In this document: positions 46,690 through 57,869 of the stretch, piece by piece
Numbering within the stretch: the first letter of the stretch is position 1
How the letters are laid out: the number at the start of each line of letters is the position of its first letter
Assembly (NCBI GenBank): GCA_963969595.1
Contig: OZ018413.1
Location: forward strand, 10,778,211-10,842,210
Direction of reading: 5' to 3'
DNA length: 64,000 bases
Source: Neckera pumila
Lineage: Eukaryota; Streptophyta; Bryopsida; Hypnales; Neckeraceae
Program-made: the position numbers and the translations under genes
Notes under the pieces: model-generated
What the model was told of the DNA's origin: nothing
Seen by the model: only the letters and a program-made list of their open reading frames with translations
The model's database searches: none

Positions 46690-47343
46690 ATCTTTTCTTT
46701 CCTTACAAAGTATATTTATGTTTGCGTAGATAGCTTTGATTCGTTTCATTTGAATTGGTAATGTGAAAATATGAAGATTCTTGTTTTGCAAGCAATCAGG
46801 GGATTTTCTAATAAAAATCACATTTTTTGAAACAAAAAAGTTGCATAGAATGTAATTCACTTGCTACAAAAATTCCATTGTTTAAATTGACATGTTTCAT
46901 TTTAGAACTATTAACAAGAAAATTATCTCTCCATCTTATATTTACTTCTATTTAACAATTTTTTAAGGAATGAAAATCAATTTGCTGTTTTGAATATTTT
47001 TTCTTAGATTTTTCTTTCAATTTTCTTCATAAAGATTTAACTGTGAAGCTAAATAGTGCAAAAGATTTAAATTAATAGGATTCAAAGTCTAAAAGCCTTG
47101 CATGGCAAGGTACAAAACACTAAATTCTTTTCACTTTGAACACAAACATCTTAAAATCTTCCTAGTCAAAGTTTTTGAAATTTTTTCCATCTATTCTTAT
47201 ACAAGATTAATGCAAGATCCAATTATTATAGTTGTTTATGCAAAAGAAGTATTTTTTCATCTTTGTTCTTTGCACTAGAAATGGTATTATAGTTTTGCAG
47301 TGGGTTGTGGTGAATTATATTCATGAACCTTTAGGAATTAAAT
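46690..47343 (-). mobile_element. TTAA-family element, left-truncated copy
   Basis: It ends GAACCTTTAGGAAT then TTAA (47340-47343). It has the internal AGCTTTGATTCGTTTCATTTG, CCATCTTATATTTACTTCTA and AGTGCAAAAGATTTAAATTA blocks of the family in - orientation. Confidence 0.6.
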
Positions 47344-47608
47344 CCTTTTAACAACATAATTTCATTTTTATGAAATAGAAAGACAAAGATTTTAACTATA
47401 TTGACTTGTCTTCATAAGTAAACCTTTGGAATTGATGTCATCTACAAAAGCAATGTCACTACAATCCATTTAATTTTTTTGAAATTTGTGAAATCCAACA
47501 ATACTTCAACCTACACTAATATAGAATAGTGTAGCTTTGGTAAATTAGTATAGAGCCATTATACTAATAACAAAATTTAGTGTTATGGTATCTATAGCTT
47601 TATTTATC

Positions 47609-47878
47609 CTATCATAAAACTCACTCTATTTCTCATTTTGTTGACAATTAGTGTTCATGCTGATAATCAATGTTTATGCTAAATACTAATTTAGTAGCGG
47701 ATGAACTATTTCAGTACTAATTGAAAAAATTTGGTGGATATTAAGTTGACAATTAGTGTTCATATTGACATTTAATGTGGTAACACTAGCAACACTATGG
47801 CCATTTAGTATTAAAATTTGTAACTAGTCAGTTCCAAACACTAAATTTCATCACTAGTGTAACACCAATAGGACAAAT
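47609..47878. repeat. AT-rich element with TTT(A/G)TCCTAT borders
   Basis: Left border TTTATCCTATCATAAAAC and right border (inverted) TTTGTCCTATTGGTGTTACAC face each other. The same border motif occurs at 684 and 1757. The interior has direct copies of TTGACAATTAGTGTTCAT. No coding frame. Confidence 0.5.
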
Positions 47879-48679
47879 CAATGTACATACAGACAAATAT
47901 CCCAAGGTGATGGAGCTACTACAGAATATATGACGTTGCATAACCAAACAATGGTCTTCTCTGTGTTGGAAAGGTACTATGCTTTGTTAGATACTTGGGA
48001 TGGACTCATCAGCTAATTCAAGGATTGCCATTGGCTGAGGAGGAGCCATACAAGACAATTATGTTCACGGTAGGGATCTACTTTTCAAGGATGCAAAAGT
48101 GACCCTTGCTTTATTGGTAAACAATGTTAAGTATGCATGAAATTGCATGTGATCGATGTTCCGCTACTAACTTAACCGTTGCATGCGACGGAAAGCACGT
48201 TTCCATGGCCCTCAACGTCGAGTGGTGAAGAAGATGGGCCCGCAAGAGGCCGGGCCATTGTTGTAAGTGTCCCAACCACTCATTTGAGCTCTCACTCCAT
48301 GTGGTCGCATCTATGTGGGCATTTGCTTTAGCTCTGTCATTGCATTGTCATGCTTATGACTTGTGGGCCTGTTAGGAATTTTGGACGGCTTGTTCAAAAC
48401 CACGGAAAATTGACACAGGACAATTTTTTACCACGTTTCAGCTTGTTAGCTTCATTGCATAGGCGAATTTTTAAAGGGATAGCAACAGAGAGGTCAGAAT
48501 CTGGTGGGTTGAGTAAATTTTTACCCAAAACAAAAAACACTCATAGGAGAAAGAACTTCAACCATTAGGGTTGGCGTAACTTAAGGATTTGTTCATTTGG
48601 GGCATGACCGTCATTAGTGGCCTGCATTTTTTTCTAGCCCAAGCTCTGAAGAAGAAAGGCAAAAGGGGGCTGGTTCAAA
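47879..48679. other. Intergenic DNA, no gene seen
   Basis: Moderate GC between 48180 and 48420. A 72-codon frame at 48350-48568 has no recognisable motif. Nothing to call. Confidence 0.4.
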
Positions 48680-48960
48680 CCAAGGCTTTTTTTTTGGCTT
48701 TCTTGTGCCAGATTGCACCAGAAAAATAAATCTGGCTAAAAAATGGTACAAAAAATGACAAAAAACTTGGATGAAATCGCCAAAAAAAATTCAAAGTAAA
48801 AAAGAAATTGGATGAAATTGCCAGATTGTGGATGAAAACCAAATTATAGACATGTGATATGTATATTTTCTATCTAATATGGATGAGTGTTGAAATTTGA
48901 AGCACCACTGCAAAATTTTATATCGCCACTATGGCAATTTTCAAAAAATGAAAAAAAAAA
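48680..48960 (+). repeat. Dispersed repeat, copy 2 (partner at 45600-45885)
   Basis: Same block order as the partner, with a partial internal duplication of the TTGGATGAAATYGCCA segment. Confidence 0.65.
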
Positions 48961-49143
48961 CTGGTTCAAACCACTAAAAATTGAAGCAGAAGGAAATAAC
49001 TCCAACCTTTATGGGTTTGCGTGACTTAAGGACTTGTTCATTTGGGGCTTAACATTCTTAGCCTACATTTTTTCAACCCTTTATCTTAAGAAAGAAGGAA
49101 TGTCCTTTTCTTCAATACATGGCAAGGGTAGTTTCACTCCTAT

Positions 49144-50041
49144 AGTCCTAAAAGTTCCCTTTGGGAACTTTTGAAGGTATGGTGTAAGTATCTATGATCT
49201 CGATTTTTGATAGGAGTTTTCGAAACTTTTTTTTAAGATAGAAAAATTGATTAGTTTATAGGGAATATAAATTTTGTTTCAATTGGTTCCCATAAGCAAA
49301 AGTTATGTCATAATAAGTCCCAAATAGGCAAGGATGGACAACCAAAAAAATCCGCAAAAAATTGAAATAATTTTAAATTTTATTTTTTTATTATAGATTA
49401 TATTTTGGCTATGTGGAAAGATTTGACTCATTCCATTTGGATAAGTGATATAAAAGTTATGAAACTTCTTGCTTTGCAGACAATCTCAACAAATTCTTGA
49501 AAAAATAATATATTTATTTATGAGCTCAGTTTTAACAATTTTCAAAAAAGAGTGCACATTGTTTAGTTTGCTCTTTAGAATAAATTCACCATTGGGATTA
49601 GTATATTTCAATTCCATCCTAGAGACATCAATATTTATTTTTTCCTTCTATCTAGTATCTATTTCAACTTAACATTTTTTTATAGAATGAAAATCATGCA
49701 GATGGGGATGAATGTTTTTTCAAATTTTCAATTCATTTCTTCAACACAAAATAATTTCATTCATAATTTGCAATACCAAAATCTTACATTGAGAGGATTC
49801 AAAGCCTTATAATCTAGTTAGGCTAGGGGGAAAAATAACTCGTTTTTCTTCACTTTAAACATTTATATATTGTAATCAGTTTATGAAAAAATTTCCCTAC
49901 AGTCTTGTACTTGTCTAGTGTAGGATCCTACATTGGATATGCAAAAGAAACAAATGTTTAAATTTTTTGTTGTTTGCATTGAAAATGACAATTTTGAGTA
50001 TTTTTTGATTAAACAATCGGCCTAGGGACATTTGGGATTAA
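49144..50041 (-). mobile_element. TTAA-family element with re-paired sub-terminal palindrome
   Basis: The left end is degraded to GTCCTAAAAG; the right end is GGGACATTTGGGA then TTAA (50038-50041). The sub-terminal palindrome at 49150-49172 reads AAAAGTTCCC-TTT-GGGAACTTTT, a perfect 10-bp stem whose outer bases differ from those of other copies. Interior blocks are colinear with 8203-9099. Confidence 0.7.
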
Positions 50042-50224
50042 CATTATTTTTCGCCATTCAAACTATACAAAAATGGGCTAGGTAGATTAATCAAATGACC
50101 ATTTGGTCTATTTGGATAATATATAATAAAGTGTAAAGTTTGCAACTTTATATAATTGTCTACTTGAAGTGACCATCTCAATACAATATGGAATTATAAG
50201 AAACTAGAAAGTGAAAAGTTGTTT

Positions 50225-50870
50225 TTAACCCCTAAATCTCCAAGGCCTTTTTTTAGCTTCTTGAAATTTAATTTAGACTGAAAAAAAAGCCATGATTTTG
50301 GTAAATCTTATCAATTTTTTTAAAATCGTAACCATACAAATTAAGATAAGACGTGTTAGACATCCCATGAGAGAAAAAAAGTTCAACAATATTTTTTATA
50401 GATTGAAAGATTATAATGTTTGATTACAAGGGTGTTAAAAGTGTAAAAGCTTTCAATCCTCTTTTGACATGTCAAATCTAAAGTTGAGGGTTGCCAAGAA
50501 AATATGAGGTTACAGGGATAACATACATAATCACAATCAATTTACAGCTTTTAAAAATCTACTCAACAATTTTTTTAAATGAATTTCTATTGTAATTTTT
50601 CTCCAAGATCTAGCGTATTTGAGGCTCATTTCTAAGAGCCTTGAACACATACTAGAAAAGCAAGATTTGCAATAAATATTGTTGCACAAAATCTTGAATA
50701 GAAAAATCATAATCATTCATTTTCAAATCAGATTTTTGATTCTAAAACTAGACTTTAAAAAGATGTTTTCAAAAATTTAAACTACTAAAAATAATAAATT
50801 GTTGAGGTTCCATTTAACTTCAAAATTTTGTTGACACCAAAATATGATGCCTCATGCATTTAGGGGTTAC
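50225..50870 (+). mobile_element. TTAA-family element, 646-bp subfamily
   Basis: TTAA at 50225-50228; the right border has become TTAC (50867-50870). Ends CCCCTAAATCTCCAAGG and CATTTAGGGG. It shares GATTGAAAGATTATAATGTTTG with the copies at 24683 and 43500. Confidence 0.7.
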
Positions 50871-51094
50871 AATTGCCAAATGTTCTCTTTTGGAGTAATT
50901 TCACTCAAGACCTCATGAAATAAGGGGCATGTAAGAAGGGGAGGGAATTTCTTCAACAATGTTGCTAAAGATTTGTCAACCATCATCCTTCAATAGCACT
51001 CTAAAATTCTTTTGAATTTTTTTTAGCCAAAATCACCCAAATATGGTTAGAGGTCACATGAATGCTTATGCTCTAGTCTTTTTGCCCCATCTAC

Positions 51095-51480
51095 TTAATC
51101 CTTAAGTGCCTAAGCCTTTCCAAGTTGTTTTTTTATAAAAACAAACAAATATGGGCTTATGCCTTATAGTTATCTCCAATGAAGCAAATTTATTTTTTTC
51201 AGAATCTTCCTATATGGATGTTTAAAGAGCTTTCTTATTAGCATGTATACTATTTTGAGTGTAAAATTGCATAGAAGTTGTGAAAATATAACAAAAGAAT
51301 TATATATATCCTATTTTTAATATGCTGCCCCTTCCCATAATGTTTGAGAAATTTGCATTTGAGTTTTTTGGAATTGGAGGTGACAAGAACAACTAGCAAT
51401 TGTGTTAGTACACTAAAATGCACTTTCAAAGACCTTAATCCCCAAGGGACCAAGGAGCTTGCTTTGGAATTTTTGAGAAC
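51095..51480 (+). mobile_element. Two TTAA-family left-end fragments
   Basis: TTAATCCTTAAGTGCCTAAGCC starts at 51095 and TTAATCCCCAAGGGACCAAGG at 51435. Both resemble family left ends; right ends are not found, so limits are approximate. Confidence 0.35.
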
Positions 51481-54400
51481 TTGGATGCTCGATTGACTTT
51501 ATATTTTAGGATTTTTGCATGAATTTCTTAGGGTGGATGCTACTCATCATAATCTACTTGTGAAGCTTTGTTTCATATCATTTTGATAAGTATTGCAAAA
51601 ATTAGAAGGATGTTTTTGATTTCAATGTCAAACCGAGCAATGAAATAGATGTTCTAAAAAATATTAATTATTTTCCTAGGATTGTACAGGTTGGTATCTA
51701 TTTAAAAACATTTGAACCATTGAAGCCTAAATAATGAGGTAAAAATTACAAAGAGTTTTATTTTGCAAGCAATGAAGGTAGAAAAAACATATAAAGTCGT
51801 CTTCTGCTTTTAATTTTAGAAATTTCAAACAAAAATAAAAACCCAAGATATAAACTATTTATAAGTATATTCTCACCACTAGGATTAACAATTTTCAAAC
51901 TCTTCTATTAGCATACTAAGTTAATATCTTTCATTCAATACTACCTTTCACTTTACAATTTTTTTAAATGATATTTTAAACTTGTTTTCCAAATTATTGT
52001 CTAAAACACGCAAATTATAGGACATACCTTTTTTTCTCTATAACTGTTGAAAGACAAAACCTCACTTTTCAAAGGGCTAGAAAAAGTCTACATTTTGAAG
52101 TTTAGGCACATTGAACTTGCAGTTGGTAAGGACATTCATTCTAATATTTTGGTACAATATACTTGAACAAGTTAACTAAAGGATCCTAGTTGGATTTGTT
52201 GATAAATAAACACTGATGAAGATTTTGACCTTACTTTGGAAACAAGTATTTTGAAGCAGTTTTGGGCCTCTAAACATGAAAAAGTTTAAGAGGTTAAGTT
52301 CAAATGAAGAGTTATCTGCAAACTCATTACATAATCCACCTTTCAATAGATGAAATGCAATATGTTTTTATAAGTAGAAATTGCAAATAACTTGAAATCA
52401 ATGTTTGAATTAATTTTTCAATGAAAAAGAAACTATGAATACTTTGTTCCATGTATAGAGGATTTAAAAGAAATTATGAGTACTTTGTTCCATGTATAGA
52501 GGATTTAAAAGAAACTATGAGTACTTTGTTCCATGCATAGAGGATTTAAAAAAAACAATTGCAATTTTATATCCTACACTAGCAGTTGGCGCTTGCTATG
52601 CTATGCATTCATCATTAGAATTTTATTAATATTTTCATGTATTAGATAAAATGCAAAACAAAGATTTCAATAAATCACGCAATAAATCTTCAAATAAAAA
52701 TTACTAAAATGTTTGTATAATTTTGTTTATAAGTAAGCATATATTGAAATGTACAACAGAAATTTATTGAATGATGAATGAAATATATGCAATGGTGAAT
52801 ACTACAAAAGATATACATTTATTGTAATGCATTCAAAAGTCAACTCAATTGTTAAGAACAATGGCAACCCAAAAACTTGGTGAGTTGAAAAGAAAAGCTT
52901 GTAAATTTCAAAAACTTCATGAACAACTTAATTGTTGTGAAATCCAAAATTGCTTCAGTTGAATAAATTTCTCAAATCATTGGAAACTACTATTCTATTT
53001 CTGTAATATAACATTGTGTGAAAATACTGTTTTTATGTATGTATGATTGAAAAATTAATTATTTCAAAGACTTATTGAAATCATTATCATACATTCTATT
53101 CAAATATATCAAAATTTGACTAATATGTGATACAATGAATGCGTAGCATAGCAAGCATGAGCCTCTATTATTAACGGTAGCATTTGTGATATTACAAAGG
53201 GAGTTATGATTTTAGTAGTATGATTGTGAATTAAGGGTTCACAGTTTTTTTTTATTAAATTTTTTTTTCTTTTATGTCCAATACATATGACTATAGATGA
53301 TCAAGCTATATCGCTTTATTCTATTAGTAAAGATAAAAGATAAATATCACCTTCTAAATTAATGTCACCACAATTCTTTGGGTAGAAACTAGTATAAAAC
53401 TGTAATATTTAAGCGTACTAATAAAAAATAATATGATTTTGGTAAAGTCGTGTCTTTTGCATTGGTTATAAAATATTCCAACGATGAAAAAATTTCCGAG
53501 TGTAGATTTAAAAGTACCCTAGAGATAAAAATTCAATTGTGCACATGAATTTGAAGTAATTGCTATAGTTGAAATTCTTCTATATATATAGGGTTTAATT
53601 ACTTTTGTGATCAATTATAGTCATTTGATATGTTTCATTTCATTCTTCATCCAAATTTCAAGTTGAATGAGTTCATCATCAACTTCCGATGTTCATATAT
53701 ATATTTCTCCTACACTTATGGTATTTTAATTGATAAAAACATTGAAACATATTAAATATTCTAATTTATAAGAAGTTTGAGGGAAAAAAAATAAAAAATT
53801 AGTATCAAGTTTAAAAAGTAATTCTAATAAGAACTCTTCATATGATAAGCTGTTTATGATAATTTAATCCTTTTTTCCTCCATTTTCTTATCAAAAAGTA
53901 TATTAAAGTATATATTTATCTTATTAGTGAGGACATAAAATTAGTTTTATTTACAAAATAAGTGCCTCACGGGAGAATTTATTTTGATTTTTTCTCTGAA
54001 AAGTATATGTGGAATTGTGGATAAATATAAAAAGCTATCCACTGATTGATTATTGTTTGTACTTCATGATCTCTTAAGACAACTCAAGGGTCATTGATTC
54101 TAAATATGAATTGAAGTTTTTCAAATATGATCATGTGTATTCTATGCCAAATAGAGTATAACCATTCGTAGACGATATTTAAAATAATGTAATGTAGAGA
54201 TCAAATTTAGAAAGAAAATTAGGCCAATGTAGAGATCATTTTGGTTCAACTGATGAGAGAAACTAGGTCATAGCCCGTAGTGCATAACATCCCCACATCA
54301 AAATCTTTTTATCATCTCTAGTCCAATCATCCAATAGGCATCTAACAAATTATTGTCTAGTTTGTAATTTTCTAGTGCAACCAGATATGTAGCATCAAGA

Positions 54401-54599
54401 GAGGGCTTCATGAGAGTTTTTTTTCCTCCCTTTATTTATTTACTTGAATAAATAAATTTAATCTTTACATTTCTTGGGAGAGTGTGGGTGTGATATTCTA
54501 AGTAGAACAGATTTGGGATCCTCCCTCTACCTACCTACCACGCGCTTTGAAATATACCGAGGGATTGTAAAAGATGTAAATGATGGACGGAGCATAAAA
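51481..54599. other. Long AT-rich intergenic stretch, no gene seen
   Basis: No open frame of note and no convincing exon. The only structured feature is the 41-bp tandem repeat at 52429-52551. Confidence 0.5.
52429..52551 (+). repeat. Three tandem copies of a 41-bp unit
   Basis: Units at 52429-52469, 52470-52510 and 52511-52551 each read GAAACTATGAGTACTTTG... to ...AGAGGATTTAAAA with one to three substitutions. Confidence 0.85.
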
Positions 54600-55560
54600 G
54601 ATGGACAAATCGTAAAGGTGGACGGACTGTAAAAGATGAGGTTCAGTTCTCTTTCTGGACAAACCGACGACCTTGCAATCAAAGAGAGATCATTGAATCA
54701 GAGTCATGAGAATGGACTTGCATTGCAAATCATGCGGTGCTGCGGGCAGAGATTGATTAAAAGCAACTTTTCGAGCTTTGAGGATTATGTATTAGATAAC
54801 CGACGAGCCGTGGTAGCGGCGAGTAGGTTATCGGACATAACCGGTTGTTCATTTTTCAATCACAACCTTTGATCTCCGTGATCCAAGGGTGGAGGAAGCA
54901 AGTTGAGAAGAGAGAAGGTTATGAGTTGCAACTTGTAATGGCAATGGTGATGGGTTGCCAATGGGACGGTGCCACGTGAGTGTTGAAAACTCAACAATCG
55001 GTTATGGAATTCCTCCAATCAACTAGCTTTAGCAGGCAACTTCGAGTAGCACCAGTTGAGCATCTAAAATGAAGAAGGTACTGTAGGGATTCCGTAATTT
55101 TGTCAATCCAGAGCATTTGGATCAATTAGGGTTAGAAGGCAGCTTTGTATAGGGCAATGCCCGACAATAAGGGTATTGCCCGACGTAAATCACAACTGAA
55201 AGAGGAGATAAAATTGGATAAAACGATGAGCCGGATGAAAAATCCGTAATCCCCGATTACGCGGTTTTGCCCGCGTAATCGGGGATTACGGCACAGAAGC
55301 TTCCTGCCAATTGAACGAGACAAGAACCAAGAGTGGTTTACGTGTAGCGCTAATTGAGCATCTGAAATGAAGGGGGAGTGACAAAGAGCCTGTTTGATTG
55401 GAGCATTGATCAATTGAGAGAGAACAAGTTGCTTCATCATTGACATGGCGGATCATTTGACAACTTTTGTTTCCTTGGACCTATTGTCCGTAGGGCCATG
55501 CATTCTAGCGATTTCATCTCCATTGTCCAGGGCCGCGATCTTTCGAAATGGTTTGGTTGC
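54600..55560. other. Intergenic DNA of mixed GC with hairpins and short direct repeats
   Basis: It contains a perfect hairpin at 55244-55291 and a GATAACC...GGTTATC inverted pair near 54795-54830. A TTGAGCATCT(A/G)AAATGAAG block occurs twice (about 55057 and 55352), as does GGGCAATGCCCGAC/GGGTATTGCCCGAC near 55157. These look like transposon remains. No gene is supported. Confidence 0.45.
55244..55291. repeat. Perfect 21-bp inverted repeat with 6-nt loop
   Basis: Arms 55244-55264 (CCGTAATCCCCGATTACGCG plus G) and 55271-55291 are exact reverse complements around TTTTGC. The arms are far more GC-rich than the surroundings. Confidence 0.85.
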
Positions 55561-56005
55561 ATTCTCTCTATTTAGTCAATATATATTCTTCAACCTTTGT
55601 TGGAAACCTTAATTACATTCTTGAGCTAATCCTAGATGATTTTTTCCACTTATTTTTTCCGCTGAATCCATCAATTCAATCTAATCAAGAAATGATCATG
55701 TGTGTGATTTTTGGTGAATTTTTTTTAAAATGGAGAAGGCGCTCTAGGCCGTCACTTCACTCATTTTCTCCAATTCATTACATTCTTGTGTTATCCATGT
55801 ACCAAGATAATAGGGGTGAAGTTCATTATTCATATCCTTCCCCTTTTTCTTCCAGCAATAAGTGAAATGTTCTGAATTATTCTGATAATTATAGTTTCTA
55901 ACACTTACGTGCATTTTCCTGACTCACTACAGAGGTGACATCAATTGAGATTTCAAGGATGGTGCTCTGCTATTAAGCTGGGCGAAGGATTGGCATCGGG
56001 TGGTA

Positions 56006-56317
56006 AGGTAGGAGGTTCTAAAATGGAGCAAGTTCTAAAACCAATCAGGCTCTAGAGGTACATTTTGCACTTTTCAATGTACAAGTGGCGTGCATTTGAG
56101 GAGGTGGTCGGTTTTAGAGCCCAGAAAAATGCACTTTTCTGCAACTTCAGAAATTCATAACTAATTCTACAAAGCTTCAAAAAATATGAAACAACTTGGG
56201 TTAGATGCCAATTTCTCTTGCCTTTCAAAAAAATTTACTGAAAAATATTTTAAGAAGTTTTACCTCCCCATAATTCAGCTTCAGCTCTTAGATGAACGAT
56301 TTATGGACCTCCTACCT
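56006..56317. mobile_element. TA-flanked AGGT MITE
   Basis: Left end AGGTAGGAGGTTC and right end GACCTCCTACCT face each other, with TA on both sides (56004-56005 and 56318-56319). The 312-bp interior matches 7085-7305 and the first 110 bases of the window. Non-coding. Confidence 0.65.
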
Positions 56318-56722
56318 TACGACTGGTCAGTTCTTGCATTCTTAAAATTTTGTTAGCCAATAGAGTTTTCAGTGAAATTAAATCGTTGCAAGAATTTTTA
56401 GACAACATTATAAAATGGATCTTTGTCACGATTCATGGTTAGGTCTCTCTTGCGGTCACAATGCTTATTTAAAGGCCTCCCTATGTATCATGACGAATAT
56501 TCATTTTATGATGTTGTCTAAATGTTCCGGAAACAGTCTAGTTTTTTTGAAAGCACTGTTAAATCTTCCTTGTGTTAAGGGTTTATCGTAGCATTAGGTT
56601 TGCGTCAGCATTTGTCCACACTCTGGAAAACTTGGACTGGGGTTGTGATCGGGGTTGAAAAGTCCGCGCGATGACAGTTGCACGTTACGATCGATCGTTT
56701 CCGGAGTAGCAGGTTCCATTCC

Positions 56723-57847
56723 ATGGATCGGGAAGAACCATCAGCCGAGCGGGGACATCAGCCGCCACAAGAAGTGGAATCGGAGTGGGCTGAGTTCATT
56801 CAGCAACAGATACAGGTGGTATTTCAGTCGGCGTTACCACATTTGGTGCAGTAGATTGCGGATCGGGCTGCAGCTGTATCAGTTCCAAGTTCACCGCCTC
56901 ATGGGTTTCGGCCTCCAAATCAGAATCCACAGACGTTGGAGAGAGAGGGAGACGGTAGAACGAGAGGGGGAGAAGCGAAGGTGGCTGATCCTGAAAAGTT
57001 CATGGGGAAGCGAGGTGGGGAGGTATATCGGTGGTTTGCCCAACTGCGTCTGGTATTTTTGGGTAAACCACATACTTATTGATTAGACGAAGATAAAATT
57101 GTATACGCTCTTTCTTACATGAGTGGGTCGGCTCAGAGCTGGGCCATGCCGCTTTTGCAAGCCTTTGATGAAGGGCGTCAGCATGAGTTATTGACAAATT
57201 ATGATACTTTCAGAGAGGCGGTCATTACCGTTTTTGGTGATATCGATAGACGGGGGAACGCGGAGGATCGTCTAGGAAGGATTAAACAAACAAGCTCGGT
57301 GGCCGGGTATATCTCTAACTTCAATGAGCAGGCTGCTCAAGTTGACTGGAATGAATCCAGCTTGGTAGCCCGTTTTCGTGCAGGACTCAAGGATGAGGTT
57401 CTTGACTCGATAGCTACGGCGGAAACGCAACCACAAGGGCTCCAAGAGTGGATGGCAATGGCCTCTCGGATTGATGAGAGATTGTGGGCGCGGCGCCAAA
57501 CTCGAAGATCTTCAAGCTCGTACACGTCTTCATCTCAATCTTCACCATCGAGCACCAAGCCATTTTCCCCGACGGCAAAGGATCCTCCTGGTCGATTTCA
57601 ATCGACACCCCATCTCACAGGACCGGTGCCGATGGAATTGGATGCCGTTAGAGTGAGCACCGCATTGGCTAAGATCGCTGCAGAGCGATTGGAATATCAG
57701 CGTCAGGGGAGGTGTTGGGGATGCGGGCAGGTTGGCCATGTTCGGGCCAAGTGCCCAACCAACCCCTCCGTGCCTTTGTCTGTCGCCTCCTTGGAATCAA
57801 TTGACACACAACCGGAAGGCTCGGGAAAAGATCAACCCCGGGACTGA
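56723..57847 (+). pseudogene. gag: gag of the chromovirus, two in-frame stops
   Basis: Structural protein that would form the retroelement particle and bind its RNA. The frame from ATG 56723 to TGA 57845-57847 is interrupted by TAG at 56852 and TGA at 57080; the intact part from 57083 encodes the capsid-like region (YMSGSAQSWAMP, LGRIKQTSSVAGYISNF, FRAGLKDEVLD). One zinc knuckle CX2CX4HX4C lies at 57713-57754 (CWGCGQVGHVRAKC). The capsid-like motifs resemble gag proteins of fungal gypsy elements as I know them; this needs a search. Its last 43 nt overlap the pol frame. Confidence 0.85.
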
Positions 57848-57869
57848 GGAGATGCTCTCAGTACCCGGG
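57823..57869 (+). promoter_or_regulatory. Candidate -1 ribosomal frameshift signal between gag and pol
   Basis: The slippery heptamer GGGAAAA occupies 57823-57829 in the correct gag register (G GGA AAA). After a 7-nt spacer, 57837-57848 and 57857-57869 pair as a 12-bp stem with one bulged A (57863) and an 8-nt loop (57849-57856). Slipping back one base enters the pol frame, which is open from 57805. The gag stop (57845-57847) lies inside the hairpin. Confidence 0.72.
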
